Notes under the pieces: generated by a model
Databases searched by the model: none
Told to the model about the DNA's origin: nothing
The model's input: the letters and a program-made list of their open reading frames with translations, nothing else
Part shown: positions 8,061-17,575 of the stretch, in pieces
Position numbering within the stretch: position 1 is the first letter of the stretch
How the letters are laid out: every line of letters starts with the position of its first letter
Assembly (NCBI GenBank): GCA_964476585.1
Contig: CAYZBF010000005.1
Coordinates: 21,277-85,276 of the forward strand
DNA from: CAYZBF01 sp964476585
GTDB taxonomy: Bacteria > Hydrothermota > UBA3072
DNA length: 64,000 nucleotides
Direction: 5' to 3'
Made by a program: the position numbers and the translations under genes

Positions 8061-10280
8061 ATGCTAATTCTGCTCTTTCTAATTTCTTTTCCCTATGGAG
8101 AAGTAATCGTTGATATTGAAACAAAAGGGATAAAAGAGGTTGATACTGCTCTTGTGGTTCACTCCTCTGGTTTAAGAATTGGGGAAATTTTGACCCTTAA
8201 TAAGGGAATAAAGGCAATAAAGGACCTTTATGCAACAGGTTTATTTAGAGACATTGAATTGGATGCGCAGCGAGAAGGTGCTGGTATTAAAGTCGTAATC
8301 GAGGTTGAGGAAAATTCCCGATTGAAATCCATCGATTTTAAAGGGAATGCAAAAATAAGTGATGCAGACCTCTCTTCACTAGTGGATTTATCCCCTCCTG
8401 CGCTCCTTTCGAATTATAAATTATTTAATATAAAGGAAAAAATTCTCACGCTGTATAAAGAAAAGGGGTTCTCAGGCACAGAGGTTTCTATCTCGCAAGA
8501 AGAACAGGAGGATGGTGTGAAGGTTTTATATAACATTGATGAGGGGGAGAAATATAAAGTAAAAAAGATCATTTTTGACAATAATAAAGGTCTATCCGAT
8601 CATGAACTTTCCAAAGTTTTATCTAACAAAACAAAACCATGGTGGATGATTTGGAGAAACAACGACTTAAAGATTGATTCGTTGAAAACCGATGCCTATA
8701 AGGTAGAAGCTCTTTATAGGAAGAAAGGATATCTTGATGCTACCGTGGATACCTTTTTTGTTACGTATGAAGGTAATAAAGCTATTATTGATTATGCAGT
8801 GTCTGAAGGAAGACTTTACTATTTTGGTAACACCTATTTTGATGGAACTGATGATCTAGATTTTGCTTCAACAACCATAAAATGGAATAGAGGGGATAGG
8901 TATGAAGAGGAGAAAATCCAGAAAACTATGGAGACACTCTATAATCATTATACGGATAATGGATTTCTTTATGCAGCAGTACTTCCCGAGTATTCTGTTG
9001 TTAAGGATTCACTTATTGAGATCACATTCCATACAGATAGGGGTTCGCCTGTTTATATCAAGTATATCAATATAATCGGCAATAACAAGACGTACGATAA
9101 GGTTGTCCGACGTAACCTTACTATCTATCCGGGGGAGTTATTCCGACGGAAGGAACTTATAGATAGTCAGCGGAATGTTTACAGACTTGGGTACTTTGAG
9201 GATCTTGGGTTGAATATAGAGAATACAGGTAATATGGATTCAGTAAACCTCATATTTGAGATAAAAGAGAAACAGACCGGTCAATTTACTGCAGGCATCG
9301 GGTTCTCTCAAAGTATAGGGTTAACAGGTAATGTTGGAGCAACTATTCCGAATATTTTTGGAACAGGCCAATCGGTCAGCCTCTCATTTGAAAGAACTAT
9401 AAGTGGCGGCACAAAGAGTAATACTATTCAAAATGTGAGTCTGGGATATAGACAACCCTGGTTATTCGATACTCCTACATCGGTGGGTTTTGATCTTTAT
9501 AAACTGTATACCAGATGGGGTTACTTTGGGCAAGACAAAGGAGGGGGGTCTTTTTCCCTTGGTAGACTTCTTACAGCAAAAAGAAATTTTCAAGGAACGC
9601 TAATCTACAAATTGGAGAGGACAGAACTGAAAATTCTGGATGAGGGTGCATCTGCGTATATAAAAGCTCAGGAGGGAATAAAATGGGAAAGCTCTATCGG
9701 CGGCAAAATGATCTATGATTCGCGTGATTCTTATATAGCAGCCAGTGTTGGAAATTATTATTCTGTATATACCAAATTTGCCGGGGGACCCCTTGGGGGT
9801 ACTTTAAATTACTGGAAGAATATATTAGAAGCAAGAAAATTTCATACCCTTTATGGTAGCATTGTTCTTATGAACAGGGTCCGGATTGGTTACGGGTATT
9901 CACCAGGCGGGGAAGTCCCGCTTACAGAGAGATTTTTTATGGGAGGGATAGGTTTGTGGGGCCTAAGAGGTTATGATGATAGGGATATTGGTCCTTTTTC
10001 AGGGAATTATGCTATAGGGGGTAGTTTTGCCTTCTTAAACAATCTTGAACTCCGCTATAATTTTTCAAAGACAAGCTATGGTATGATATTCCTTGATGCT
10101 GGGAACTGCTTTAAAGATATTCAGGCGGCAAGATTATCCGACTTGTTCTATGGTTTTGGCGTTGGGTTTAGAATGGAAGTGCCAATGATGGGAGTCTTTG
10201 GGATTGATTTGGGATATGGCCTTGATGAGAAGAAGGGGGGAGAATGGAAACCGCATTTCCAGATAGGTATGTCCTACTGA
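8061..10280 (+). CDS. bamA: Outer membrane protein assembly factor BamA
   Basis: A 739-residue Omp85-family protein that inserts beta-barrels into the outer membrane. A short hydrophobic N-terminus (residues 1-12, ending FPYG) is a minimal signal peptide. Residues about 15-390 read as tandem POTRA domains with typical GN/F...G.L phrases (FKGNAKISDADL, IIGNNKTYDKVVRR). The C-terminal half is the barrel, with the conserved LRGYDDRDIGP loop near residue 636 (the VRGF/Y-type motif) and an aromatic-rich end. It is the first gene of an envelope operon whose later members are skp, lpxD and lptD, a pairing seen across diderms. Confidence 0.95.
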   Translation: MLILLFLISFPYGEVIVDIETKGIKEVDTALVVHSSGLRIGEILTLNKGIKAIKDLYATGLFRDIELDAQREGAGIKVVIEVEENSRLKSIDFKGNAKISDADLSSLVDLSPPALLSNYKLFNIKEKILTLYKEKGFSGTEVSISQEEQEDGVKVLYNIDEGEKYKVKKIIFDNNKGLSDHELSKVLSNKTKPWWMIWRNNDLKIDSLKTDAYKVEALYRKKGYLDATVDTFFVTYEGNKAIIDYAVSEGRLYYFGNTYFDGTDDLDFASTTIKWNRGDRYEEEKIQKTMETLYNHYTDNGFLYAAVLPEYSVVKDSLIEITFHTDRGSPVYIKYINIIGNNKTYDKVVRRNLTIYPGELFRRKELIDSQRNVYRLGYFEDLGLNIENTGNMDSVNLIFEIKEKQTGQFTAGIGFSQSIGLTGNVGATIPNIFGTGQSVSLSFERTISGGTKSNTIQNVSLGYRQPWLFDTPTSVGFDLYKLYTRWGYFGQDKGGGSFSLGRLLTAKRNFQGTLIYKLERTELKILDEGASAYIKAQEGIKWESSIGGKMIYDSRDSYIAASVGNYYSVYTKFAGGPLGGTLNYWKNILEARKFHTLYGSIVLMNRVRIGYGYSPGGEVPLTERFFMGGIGLWGLRGYDDRDIGPFSGNYAIGGSFAFLNNLELRYNFSKTSYGMIFLDAGNCFKDIQAARLSDLFYGFGVGFRMEVPMMGVFGIDLGYGLDEKKGGEWKPHFQIGMSY

Positions 10281-11218
10281 TAATTTCAATCCTTATAATC
10301 TCAGGGTGCGGTTCCCAAAAGGAATATGGGATTAATCCAATTCCCGTTTCTACAGAGATTGTTGAGATTGATTCTTTCTACACGACTACTTTATATGTTC
10401 CAACCGGTGGTGGTGATAGTTTGTTCTCTGGGATAAAGAGCAATTTTGATTCATACGCTCTCCTTAAATTTGATTCTATTCCAGTGAGTTTTGATAGTGT
10501 TTCTATTAAGCTAAAATCAGATTCAACTCAGCTTGGATTGTGTTTCCATCAAATTACTGATGAATGGTATGAAGATTCCTTGTATGAGTGGGAAGATATA
10601 GGGATGCTCATAAATACATCCACTGTGCTTCAGACTTCTTTGGTAAATACTAAAAACCCAGAGATTAAATTGAATGGCCAATCTTTAAATGTGATTAATG
10701 AATATGGAATAGCAATCCATTCCGATTCTTTCTATTCCTTTGCTTCACGAGAAGAGAATGAGCCAAAACTGATTATCTATCAGGGAGATTCAACATATAA
10801 TTTGCACTGTTTGGGAGATCTCTATATAGTGAAGAATCCTTATAATAATCTTCTCAAAGACTCACTATTAATAGGAAGGGGCATATCTATAAAACCGCAC
10901 CTATTTATACCCGTTGATTCATTACCCCCTGATAGAGATAATCTTGCAAGAGTTGGACTTCTCTTTAAACTTGAGGAGCCTCCCGCGTTCGATATAATAG
11001 CATATGATACTTCTGGCAATGAATATTCATCTGAGTGTTATACTGTGGGAGATACAAGTTTCATTGAATTCGATTTACGGACACTTCTCAAGTCAGATTT
11101 TTCGGAATGTTATATCCATGTAACACTGGGCGCTAAGAACGAGTTGGAGGGTATTGATGTTTTAAAATTTTTCCAAAGTGAACTCCGACTTATGTGGGCA
11201 GAGATAGGTAAGAAATGA
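10244..11218 (+). CDS. Hypothetical lipoprotein
   Basis: A 324-residue protein whose N-terminus is a lipoprotein signal: a basic start, a hydrophobic run (LLIISILIIS) and the lipobox Cys in ISGCGS at about residue 22. The start overlaps the bamA end by 37 bases but has a strong G-rich Shine-Dalgarno (GGGGGGAG) just upstream. The body is rich in Asp, Ser and Tyr, is predicted to be beta-strand rich, and contains phrases reminiscent of DNRLRE-type extracellular beta domains. I do not assign a function. Its position after bamA suggests an outer-membrane location. Confidence 0.8.
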   Translation: METAFPDRYVLLIISILIISGCGSQKEYGINPIPVSTEIVEIDSFYTTTLYVPTGGGDSLFSGIKSNFDSYALLKFDSIPVSFDSVSIKLKSDSTQLGLCFHQITDEWYEDSLYEWEDIGMLINTSTVLQTSLVNTKNPEIKLNGQSLNVINEYGIAIHSDSFYSFASREENEPKLIIYQGDSTYNLHCLGDLYIVKNPYNNLLKDSLLIGRGISIKPHLFIPVDSLPPDRDNLARVGLLFKLEEPPAFDIIAYDTSGNEYSSECYTVGDTSFIEFDLRTLLKSDFSECYIHVTLGAKNELEGIDVLKFFQSELRLMWAEIGKK

Positions 11219-12162
11219 ATTATATGTTCTTTCTATTTTTAATTATATCTAATCCTCTATATGCTGAGAATATTCCAGGAGAATGGATTGGTGAGAGCGC
11301 ACTTCAAGAATCACCGGTATCAAATGGCAACGTCTTTGCAAATCCTGCGACTGCAGATTCATTGAATTCTATCTCTGTTAGTGCGCGTTTTTCCTCCGAT
11401 GACTATAATAAATTTGATGCAAAGCTTTCTTCTGTTATAGTAACATTTCCAGTCATATATGATTTCTTGATAGGTGGGAGGATTAATCTATTGTATAATT
11501 CACAACTTGAAGGAAAGTTTCCTTGTTCTAATGAGTGGGGTTCTTATGTTGAATATTTCGAGCGGCGAGGTGGTCTTGACCAGTATAGTCTCTTTTTGAA
11601 AAAAACATTCGGAGAGTTTTCTCTAGGGTTTGACTTGAATCTTCAAAACGGAGAACTTGAAGATAGATGGAAGATCGACTTTGCGGAATATAGTGATATT
11701 TTTGATACACTCTCTACGTATTTCAGGGGTTATTCGGCAGGCGTTGGCTTGCTTTATTACTGGAAAGGATTTAAAGTGGGTGGATATTACAGTTTTTATC
11801 AGAATTTAGAATTCTGGAGAGATGGAGAGGATAGGGAAGTGTTCAATCTTGAAAAACCTGTTCGTTTTGGTATTTCCTATTCCCTTGACAGAGGAAAGAG
11901 TGTAATGTTATCTGCTGATCGGAAGTTAGCTTTACTTACAGGTAGATATGGTCCTCTCATGATAGGATATGGAAGGATTTATGGTTCAGGCTATAACCTT
12001 AATATCGATGGTAATCGATTCATAGTGGGAATGTTTCTATCCCTTAATAGAGTTCCTTTCACGATAGCAATAGAGAATAGAAGGTATTCTGGAGAATTGC
12101 GTGACAACGAATATATCGGAACAATAACGATAAGTATTTCTGGTTCAGAAGGAGGTAAATAA
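11215..12162 (+). CDS. Probable outer-membrane beta-barrel protein
   Basis: A 315-residue protein with a signal peptide (residues 1-17, FLFLIISNPLYA) and alternating hydrophobic strands with many Tyr, Phe and Gly. The early NPATAD...SVSARF region resembles the N-terminal hatch of FadL/OmpP1 or PorV-like barrels. ATGA overlap with the upstream lipoprotein gene. No specific family is recognised with certainty. The envelope operon context supports an outer-membrane barrel. Confidence 0.7.
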   Translation: MNYMFFLFLIISNPLYAENIPGEWIGESALQESPVSNGNVFANPATADSLNSISVSARFSSDDYNKFDAKLSSVIVTFPVIYDFLIGGRINLLYNSQLEGKFPCSNEWGSYVEYFERRGGLDQYSLFLKKTFGEFSLGFDLNLQNGELEDRWKIDFAEYSDIFDTLSTYFRGYSAGVGLLYYWKGFKVGGYYSFYQNLEFWRDGEDREVFNLEKPVRFGISYSLDRGKSVMLSADRKLALLTGRYGPLMIGYGRIYGSGYNLNIDGNRFIVGMFLSLNRVPFTIAIENRRYSGELRDNEYIGTITISISGSEGGK

Positions 12163-13094
12163 TGAAGAAGTATTTGATACTTCTAATTCTTCCCGCCTTA
12201 TCTCTTTTTTCGCAGAACAAGATTGGATATATTGATTCTCAGAGGATACTCAATGAATACAAAGGGGCAACTGAGATAAAAAAGAGATATGAACAGAAGG
12301 TGTCAGAATGGAAACAAAGGGGTGAAAAACTAAAAAAGGAGATAGAGAATCTACAGCAAGCTCTCCAGACCCAGGGTATGATGCTCTCAGAAGATGCGAA
12401 GTTGAGGAAAGTGCAGGAGATTGAGAAAAAGCAAAGTGAATATCAGGAGTTTATTCAAGGTATATGGGGACAGAATGGAGAAGCTGAGGCTTTAAACAAG
12501 GAATTGATGCAACCCCTCCTTCGCGAAATAGACACTTTAGTTACAAAAATTGGTGAAGAGGAAGGTTTTTCAATAATCCTTGATACGTCTTCAGGTGCTC
12601 TGGTTTATGCAGATGAGGAAATGGATATAACGGATAGAATAATCGAGTCTCTGAATAGGAAATTTTTACCTGAGGCTACTGAAAGGATTGAATATCATGT
12701 TTTTAAATTCAAGGAGGAGGATTCCGAGGCAAAATCAAGAAATCTCGGAGAACTGATAAAGAATCTGATTGACGTTGGAATTAAAAACACCGGTGGATTC
12801 AAGGAGATTGAGTCCCAACCAATGAGTAACGCAAGGAGCACTCTGGGGATAGTTAAAGATGAAGATATAGATGTTCAGACCTCCATTCAACTTCTACGGA
12901 TTACAGATGGTGATTTTATTGTTATTGGAAGAGTCTGGTTGGAAGGCGGCCTCATATACCTCGAATTCAAATTGGTAGACAAAGAACAACATGACGTGGT
13001 AATAACTGAAACCGTGGAGATTGGCGTAGAACAGAATTTGAGTTCCAGCATACCTGACAAGGTGGTAGGAAAGATTGTAACTTATTATAAATGA
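12162..13094 (+). CDS. skp: OmpH/Skp family periplasmic chaperone with a C-terminal extension
   Basis: A 310-residue protein with a signal peptide (residues 1-17). The Skp/OmpH domain spans about 19-165: KIGYIDSQRILNEY, a long charged coiled coil, then IILDTSSGALVYAD. Ordinary Skp proteins are about 160-190 residues. Here a further 145 residues follow (about 166-310) with alternating strands and phrases such as QLLRITDGDFIVIGRVW that recall the TolB N-terminal/CsgG-like fold. The chaperone part should hold unfolded outer-membrane proteins for BamA. The tail is unassigned. Start overlaps the previous stop (TAATG). Confidence 0.85.
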   Translation: MKKYLILLILPALSLFSQNKIGYIDSQRILNEYKGATEIKKRYEQKVSEWKQRGEKLKKEIENLQQALQTQGMMLSEDAKLRKVQEIEKKQSEYQEFIQGIWGQNGEAEALNKELMQPLLREIDTLVTKIGEEEGFSIILDTSSGALVYADEEMDITDRIIESLNRKFLPEATERIEYHVFKFKEEDSEAKSRNLGELIKNLIDVGIKNTGGFKEIESQPMSNARSTLGIVKDEDIDVQTSIQLLRITDGDFIVIGRVWLEGGLIYLEFKLVDKEQHDVVITETVEIGVEQNLSSSIPDKVVGKIVTYYK

Positions 13095-14095
13095 AGATAA
13101 AAGACCTCGCTGCTCTAATAAATGGCGATGTCCTCGGGAACGGGGAATATGAAGTAAGAGGTGTTTCTCTGATTGATGACGCAAAAGCTGGAGATCTCGT
13201 ATTTCTCTTTGATCCGAAGATAGTTGGGGAAGCCAGGGATAAGCTTATAACTGTTGCTGCTGTTGTCTCTGGAACCCTTAAGAAATGCCCTTGCCAGAGT
13301 TGTATTAAAGTGAAAGAGCCTAAAGATGCGATGGTTAAAGTGCTTAACCATTTCTATCCAACACCTGTGAAGTCATTTCACGGGAATAGTCAAAATACAC
13401 ATATTGGAGATGTAGAAATCGGGAAATATGTGACTATTGGAGATTACACGGTTATCAGTGACGGAACCAAAATTGGAGACAAAGTTGATATCTTTCCTTT
13501 CACATATATTGGCTATGATGTGAAAGTAGGAGAGGGGAGCAAGATTTATCCCCATTGTGTTATTCTGGACAGAACAATTATCGGACGAAACGTAACTCTC
13601 TATCCTGGAGTGGTAATTGGTTCTGATGGATTTGGCTATCACAAAAAAGAAAAGAGGTTGACTCATATACCACAGGTGGGTAATGTAATAATAGAAGATG
13701 AAGTTGAGATTGGTGCATGCAGTATGATAGATCGTTCTACGATTGGAGCTACCGTTATTGGAAAAGGGACAAAAATCGATAATAGTGTCCATATAGCGCA
13801 TAATGTGAAGGTAGGAGCTAATACGATTATTGTTGCTCAAGTTGGTATTGCGGGGAGTTGCACTGTGGGGGATAATGCTGTTATTGCTGGACAGGCAGGA
13901 ATTGCCGATCATACAAATATCGGGAATGGTTCCACAGTAGCTGCAAAGTCCGGCGTGATGAGGGACGTAAAGGATGGGGAGGTGGTTTTTGGATATCCTG
14001 CTGACCGCCGGATTACTGTTATGCGAAATGAGGCATACGTCAGGAGACTTTCAGAACTCTTCAAAAGAGTGAAAGCCCTTGAAGAATCTAAGTGA
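13091..14095 (+). CDS. lpxD: UDP-3-O-acylglucosamine N-acyltransferase
   Basis: A 334-residue lipid A enzyme that adds the second acyl chain to UDP-3-O-acylglucosamine. The N-terminal uridine-binding domain (residues 1-95) is followed by a left-handed beta-helix of hexapeptide repeats (about 100-290). The catalytic His lies in DNSVHIAHNVKVG. A short C-terminal helix follows (RRLSELFKRVKALEE). ATGA overlap with skp and GTGA overlap with lptD show tight coupling. Length is normal. Confidence 0.95.
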   Translation: MKIKDLAALINGDVLGNGEYEVRGVSLIDDAKAGDLVFLFDPKIVGEARDKLITVAAVVSGTLKKCPCQSCIKVKEPKDAMVKVLNHFYPTPVKSFHGNSQNTHIGDVEIGKYVTIGDYTVISDGTKIGDKVDIFPFTYIGYDVKVGEGSKIYPHCVILDRTIIGRNVTLYPGVVIGSDGFGYHKKEKRLTHIPQVGNVIIEDEVEIGACSMIDRSTIGATVIGKGTKIDNSVHIAHNVKVGANTIIVAQVGIAGSCTVGDNAVIAGQAGIADHTNIGNGSTVAAKSGVMRDVKDGEVVFGYPADRRITVMRNEAYVRRLSELFKRVKALEESK

Positions 14096-16053
14096 TATTT
14101 TACCTCTTTATCTTTCTTTTTTCTAATTCTTCTCTTTCTTCTGAAATTGTAGAGTATAGAGGCACTAAAATTGTCTTCAAGATAGATTCAGCCCTCGTAT
14201 GTATCTACGGTGAAGCAGAAGCCGAGTACGGGGAACTCCATGTATGGGCGGAAACTCTACATTTTTATCTTGAGGATAAATTCTTAGATGCTAGAGGAGA
14301 GGTACGCTTTACTGATGGTAATAATATCATTCTGGCTAAAAGGATGACCTATGATGTGAAAAAGGAAATTGGAATAGCATACGAGGCGAAAACAGAGGTG
14401 GAAAGGGGGAGATTTTATGGAAAAGAAATACGTTACCTTGAAGGAAAAGTATTAAAGATAAGTAACGGTTATTATACTACATGCGAATTAGATCCTCCAC
14501 ATTACTGGTTCTATTCGCCTCATATGAGGGTAAATATTGATGAGGATCTCGTAGCAGAACCTGTTGTTCTTCTGGTTAGAAAGATTCCTCTTTTTTTTAT
14601 TCCTTTTTGGTTCCAACCTTTAAAGAAGGAACGTTCTTCCGGGATTATCACTCCTTTATTTGGCTCTTCATCTTACGGGGGAAAATATATAGAGGATATC
14701 GGGTGGTATCAGACTCTTGGCCCTTATGCTGATGCTATTATTTCGATGGATTACTATACAAGAAGGGGGATAAAAACTCATATAAATGCAAGATGGAAGC
14801 TATTTCCCTATGGAGAAGGAAACCTCTCTGGCAGTTATATTAAAGAACGAGAAGGTGGTGGAGAACGCTGGACACTAAAAATTAATAATCAAACCAGGCT
14901 GCCTGAAGGTATCAATTTGAATATATATTCAAACATCGCTTCTGATAATAAATACTTTTCAGATTATGAAACAGGTGAGGTTGAAAAACTAATCAGAGAT
15001 CTTTCCTATGGAGGGAATATAGCAGGAAAAATTAAAGGTTTCGGGATATATGGTATGGTAGACTATCGAGAGAATGTAAGTACTGGGGTATTGAGAGAAA
15101 AATGGCCATCGATTAATATTACCTTTCCCAGGATAAAAGTTGGGATGGTAAATCTTAAGGGTTCATCAAAATACATAAGGGATGAGACTGAACACTGGGG
15201 AACGGGTATACAGGGAAATGCGAACATGGGATTTAATCTCGCAGTATTCAATGTAAATGGTAACTTTTTAGCAAGAGATGATTATTACGAAAGAGAAGAT
15301 ATTTCCATCAGACACTGGAATTCAAGTGTTGCGATCAAAACAAGATTATACGGACTCTCAATCTTTGGTATCGGTTCCATCGCAAGATTTAGACACGTAA
15401 TTACACCTTCTGTTTCTTTTGGATATGCCCCAGAACCGGATAGTTTTGAGGTTATTCCTCTCCCTGGATTTTCACGCCCTATGGGTCGAAAATCGCTTGG
15501 AGTGAGTTTAAGTAATCTCTTTCAGTGTAAAATCGGAGAAAACAAATATGATTTTGCTTCCCTCTCTTTTAATACGAGTTATCAGCCCAAGAAAGACAGA
15601 TTCTCATCTGTTTCCCTGTCTGGTAACTTCTGGATTGGTGAGTATTTTCGTCAAACATATTCTACTTCTTATGATTTATATACTAAAGAGTTTGGAGAGA
15701 AGACAGTCACAACTGATTTTGGATATGGGACCCATTTTGGAGACGAGCCACTTGATATATCAATGACACACCGGATAAGATTCACTCAGGATAGAAGGAT
15801 TCAACAGGCAGATTTTGGTATAAAGTTCTACGTTACTCCCAAATGGAAGGTTAATATATTCACTCATTATGATTTTGAAAAAAATACAGTGACAAGCAGT
15901 AGAATAGGATTTACACGAGATTTACATTGCTGGGAATTGAGTATGTCATACAATACCTTTGGTGATAATTGGGATTACAATATCAATCTGCAATTAAAGA
16001 AACTTCCGGAAGTTAAGTTAGAGAGAGGAACCATACGAACACTTCTTCCCTAG
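14092..16053 (+). CDS. lptD: LPS assembly protein LptD (OstA-like)
   Basis: A 653-residue outer-membrane protein that places lipopolysaccharide in the outer leaflet. A signal peptide (about residues 1-16) precedes an OstA/LptA-like beta-jellyroll (about 18-150: EYRGTKIVFKIDSALV...LDARGEVRFTDGNNIILAKRMTYDV). A large barrel follows, with IPLFFIPFWFQPLKKERSSGIITPLFG, a hallmark stretch of the family. It is shorter than E. coli LptD (784). GTG start. The TAG stop runs directly into a GTAGCTTCGCTAC hairpin. Confidence 0.9.
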   Translation: MIFYLFIFLFSNSSLSSEIVEYRGTKIVFKIDSALVCIYGEAEAEYGELHVWAETLHFYLEDKFLDARGEVRFTDGNNIILAKRMTYDVKKEIGIAYEAKTEVERGRFYGKEIRYLEGKVLKISNGYYTTCELDPPHYWFYSPHMRVNIDEDLVAEPVVLLVRKIPLFFIPFWFQPLKKERSSGIITPLFGSSSYGGKYIEDIGWYQTLGPYADAIISMDYYTRRGIKTHINARWKLFPYGEGNLSGSYIKEREGGGERWTLKINNQTRLPEGINLNIYSNIASDNKYFSDYETGEVEKLIRDLSYGGNIAGKIKGFGIYGMVDYRENVSTGVLREKWPSINITFPRIKVGMVNLKGSSKYIRDETEHWGTGIQGNANMGFNLAVFNVNGNFLARDDYYEREDISIRHWNSSVAIKTRLYGLSIFGIGSIARFRHVITPSVSFGYAPEPDSFEVIPLPGFSRPMGRKSLGVSLSNLFQCKIGENKYDFASLSFNTSYQPKKDRFSSVSLSGNFWIGEYFRQTYSTSYDLYTKEFGEKTVTTDFGYGTHFGDEPLDISMTHRIRFTQDRRIQQADFGIKFYVTPKWKVNIFTHYDFEKNTVTSSRIGFTRDLHCWELSMSYNTFGDNWDYNINLQLKKLPEVKLERGTIRTLLP

Positions 16054-16227
16054 TAGCTTCGCTACAATAGTCTTAAGTCTATAGTCACCAGTCAATAGTC
16101 TACTTAAAATTTTTAGAATCCCTCCATATTAAAGTTAAATACTTTTTATGCTTTCAAATTTTAAATATTCCTTTTAGATTAGTTAATAAATCTTGACTAA
16201 TGACTTGAGACTAATGGCTGTAGACTA
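16053..16227. repeat. Inverted-repeat island between convergent genes
   Basis: It begins with the hairpin GTAGCTTCGCTAC (16053-16065). It then has a left arm of TAGTC-type phrases (16068-16103) and a right arm (16193-16227) that is its reverse complement at about 25 of 33 positions, with a roughly 90-base AT-rich centre. It lies between the ends of lptD and the PEBP gene and may serve as a bidirectional terminator. Confidence 0.7.
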
Positions 16228-16238
16228 ACTGATAGCTG

Positions 16239-16793
16239 TTACTTCCTCTTATATATCCCTATTATCTCCCCGGTTGCGATAACATGGCCTTCCATCTTTT
16301 TAAGTAATTCCTTTTTTGTAATACCTGTTTTTGAATCTAACATTATATCCAACCCATATAGTTTGAAATGGAAGTGATGAAGTGTTCCTCGAGGAGGGCA
16401 GGGTCCTCCATAACCTATCTTCCTGAAGTCATTCTTACCCTGCATTGCTTCATTTTCCAGAGTCTTTACTGGTTTTATACCCTCGGTTAGTCGCTCTGAC
16501 TCTGGCGGGATGTTATAAATCACCCAGTGAACCCATGTTTTCATAGGAGCATCAGGATCGTCACATATTAGAGCAAGGGATTTTACTCCTTCGGGGATTT
16601 CTTTCCACACGATTTCTGGAGATACATCCTCGCCATCGCATGTGTATTTTACTGGTATGTTTTCTCCATTTTTGAATGCAGGAGATTCTATTTGCATTTT
16701 TAAAAACTCCTTTTTTTTTGACTTTTCTTCGCCTTTTCCAGCACAGTTAAACAGGATTATGGGGATTATTAATAGACGAATGAAGTTCCGCAT
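16239..16793 (-). CDS. YbhB/YbcL family (PEBP-like) lipoprotein
   Basis: A 184-residue protein of the phosphatidylethanolamine-binding/Raf-kinase-inhibitor fold. It shows the family blocks DDPDAPMKTWVHWVIYNIP and GGPCPPRGTLHHFHFKLYGLD. The N-terminus is a lipoprotein signal with the Cys in LFNCAG at about residue 17, so the protein should be membrane-anchored outside the cytoplasm. The biochemical role of bacterial members is poorly known. A good Shine-Dalgarno (GGAGG) sits before the ATG. Monocistronic. Confidence 0.88.
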   Translation of the reverse strand: MRNFIRLLIIPIILFNCAGKGEEKSKKKEFLKMQIESPAFKNGENIPVKYTCDGEDVSPEIVWKEIPEGVKSLALICDDPDAPMKTWVHWVIYNIPPESERLTEGIKPVKTLENEAMQGKNDFRKIGYGGPCPPRGTLHHFHFKLYGLDIMLDSKTGITKKELLKKMEGHVIATGEIIGIYKRK

Positions 16794-16814
16794 ACTCTAC
16801 CTCCTTTTTTTATA

Positions 16815-16842
16815 AAATAAATCGGATGTGAATAAAGTCAAT
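16815..16842 (-). promoter_or_regulatory. Promoter of the PEBP lipoprotein gene
   Basis: On the minus strand TTGACT (16842-16837), 16 bases, TATTTT (16820-16815). Unlike the leaderless group it leaves about 21 bases before the ATG, holding AAGGAGG. Confidence 0.65.
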
Positions 16843-16917
16843 GAAATTATTGGAGTTATTTAATCCTATAAAATTCAACCATTTTAAGGGAAGATCATGC
16901 TTATTAACTGCTCGTAC

Positions 16918-16945
16918 TTGACAAAGACTATCTTTTTAATAGGTT
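16918..16945 (+). promoter_or_regulatory. Promoter of the histidine phosphatase gene (leaderless type)
   Basis: TTGACA (16918-16923), 16 bases, TAGGTT (16940-16945, a weak -10), then 6 bases to the ATG at 16952. Confidence 0.6.
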
Positions 16946-16951
16946 TGAGGC

Positions 16952-17575
16952 ATGCTGGAAACGGTAATCTATCTGGTTCGACATGGGCAGAGTAAGGGGA
17001 ACAAAGAGAATAGAATGAGAGGGAGGCATGATTTTCCCCTGACAGCGGAAGGGGAACAACAAGCTAAAGCCCTAGCAAAGATAGCAAAGGAATGGGATTT
17101 ATCTGCGATATTTACATCCCCTTTAATAAGAGCAAAGAAGACAGCGAAATATATAGGAAAAGAGTGTGGAATCACTCCAGAAATCGATATGGGATTTATC
17201 AATATATCCCTTGGGGATTGGGAGGGAAAATCACAGGATTGGGTGAAAAAGAATTTGCCACAGGAATGGCGTATATGGATGACTAAACCTGAAAACCTCA
17301 TTTTCCCAGGTTTTGAACCTCTCTCAAAGGTTCAAAGACGGGCGTATGAATCACTTCAGAAAAGAGTAGAGGAATATCGTGGTAGGGGCATCTGTATCGT
17401 GACACATAGAGCAGTTCTTAAACCCCTTATTGCAAAAGTTCTCGAGATAAAATCTCCCTATTATTGGAAAATAAGAATGGCTACTGCTTCTTACAGCCGG
17501 ATTGTTTATGACGGAACCATGTATTATATGGATCTTTTTAACGAGACAAAACACCTAAAAAAGAAGTTTATATGA
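16952..17575 (+). CDS. Histidine phosphatase (phosphoglycerate mutase-like)
   Basis: A 207-residue protein of the histidine phosphatase superfamily. The catalytic block VIYLVRHGQSKGNKENRMRGR (residues 5-25) has the phosphorylated His in RHG. The second Arg is in FTSPLIRAKKTA, an acidic LGDWEGK follows, and the second His is in CIVTHRAVLKPL. The substrate could be a phosphosugar, phosphoglycerate or a cobalamin-pathway phosphate, and cannot be decided. ATGA overlap with the M29 peptidase gene downstream shows they are co-expressed. Confidence 0.88.
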   Translation: MLETVIYLVRHGQSKGNKENRMRGRHDFPLTAEGEQQAKALAKIAKEWDLSAIFTSPLIRAKKTAKYIGKECGITPEIDMGFINISLGDWEGKSQDWVKKNLPQEWRIWMTKPENLIFPGFEPLSKVQRRAYESLQKRVEEYRGRGICIVTHRAVLKPLIAKVLEIKSPYYWKIRMATASYSRIVYDGTMYYMDLFNETKHLKKKFI

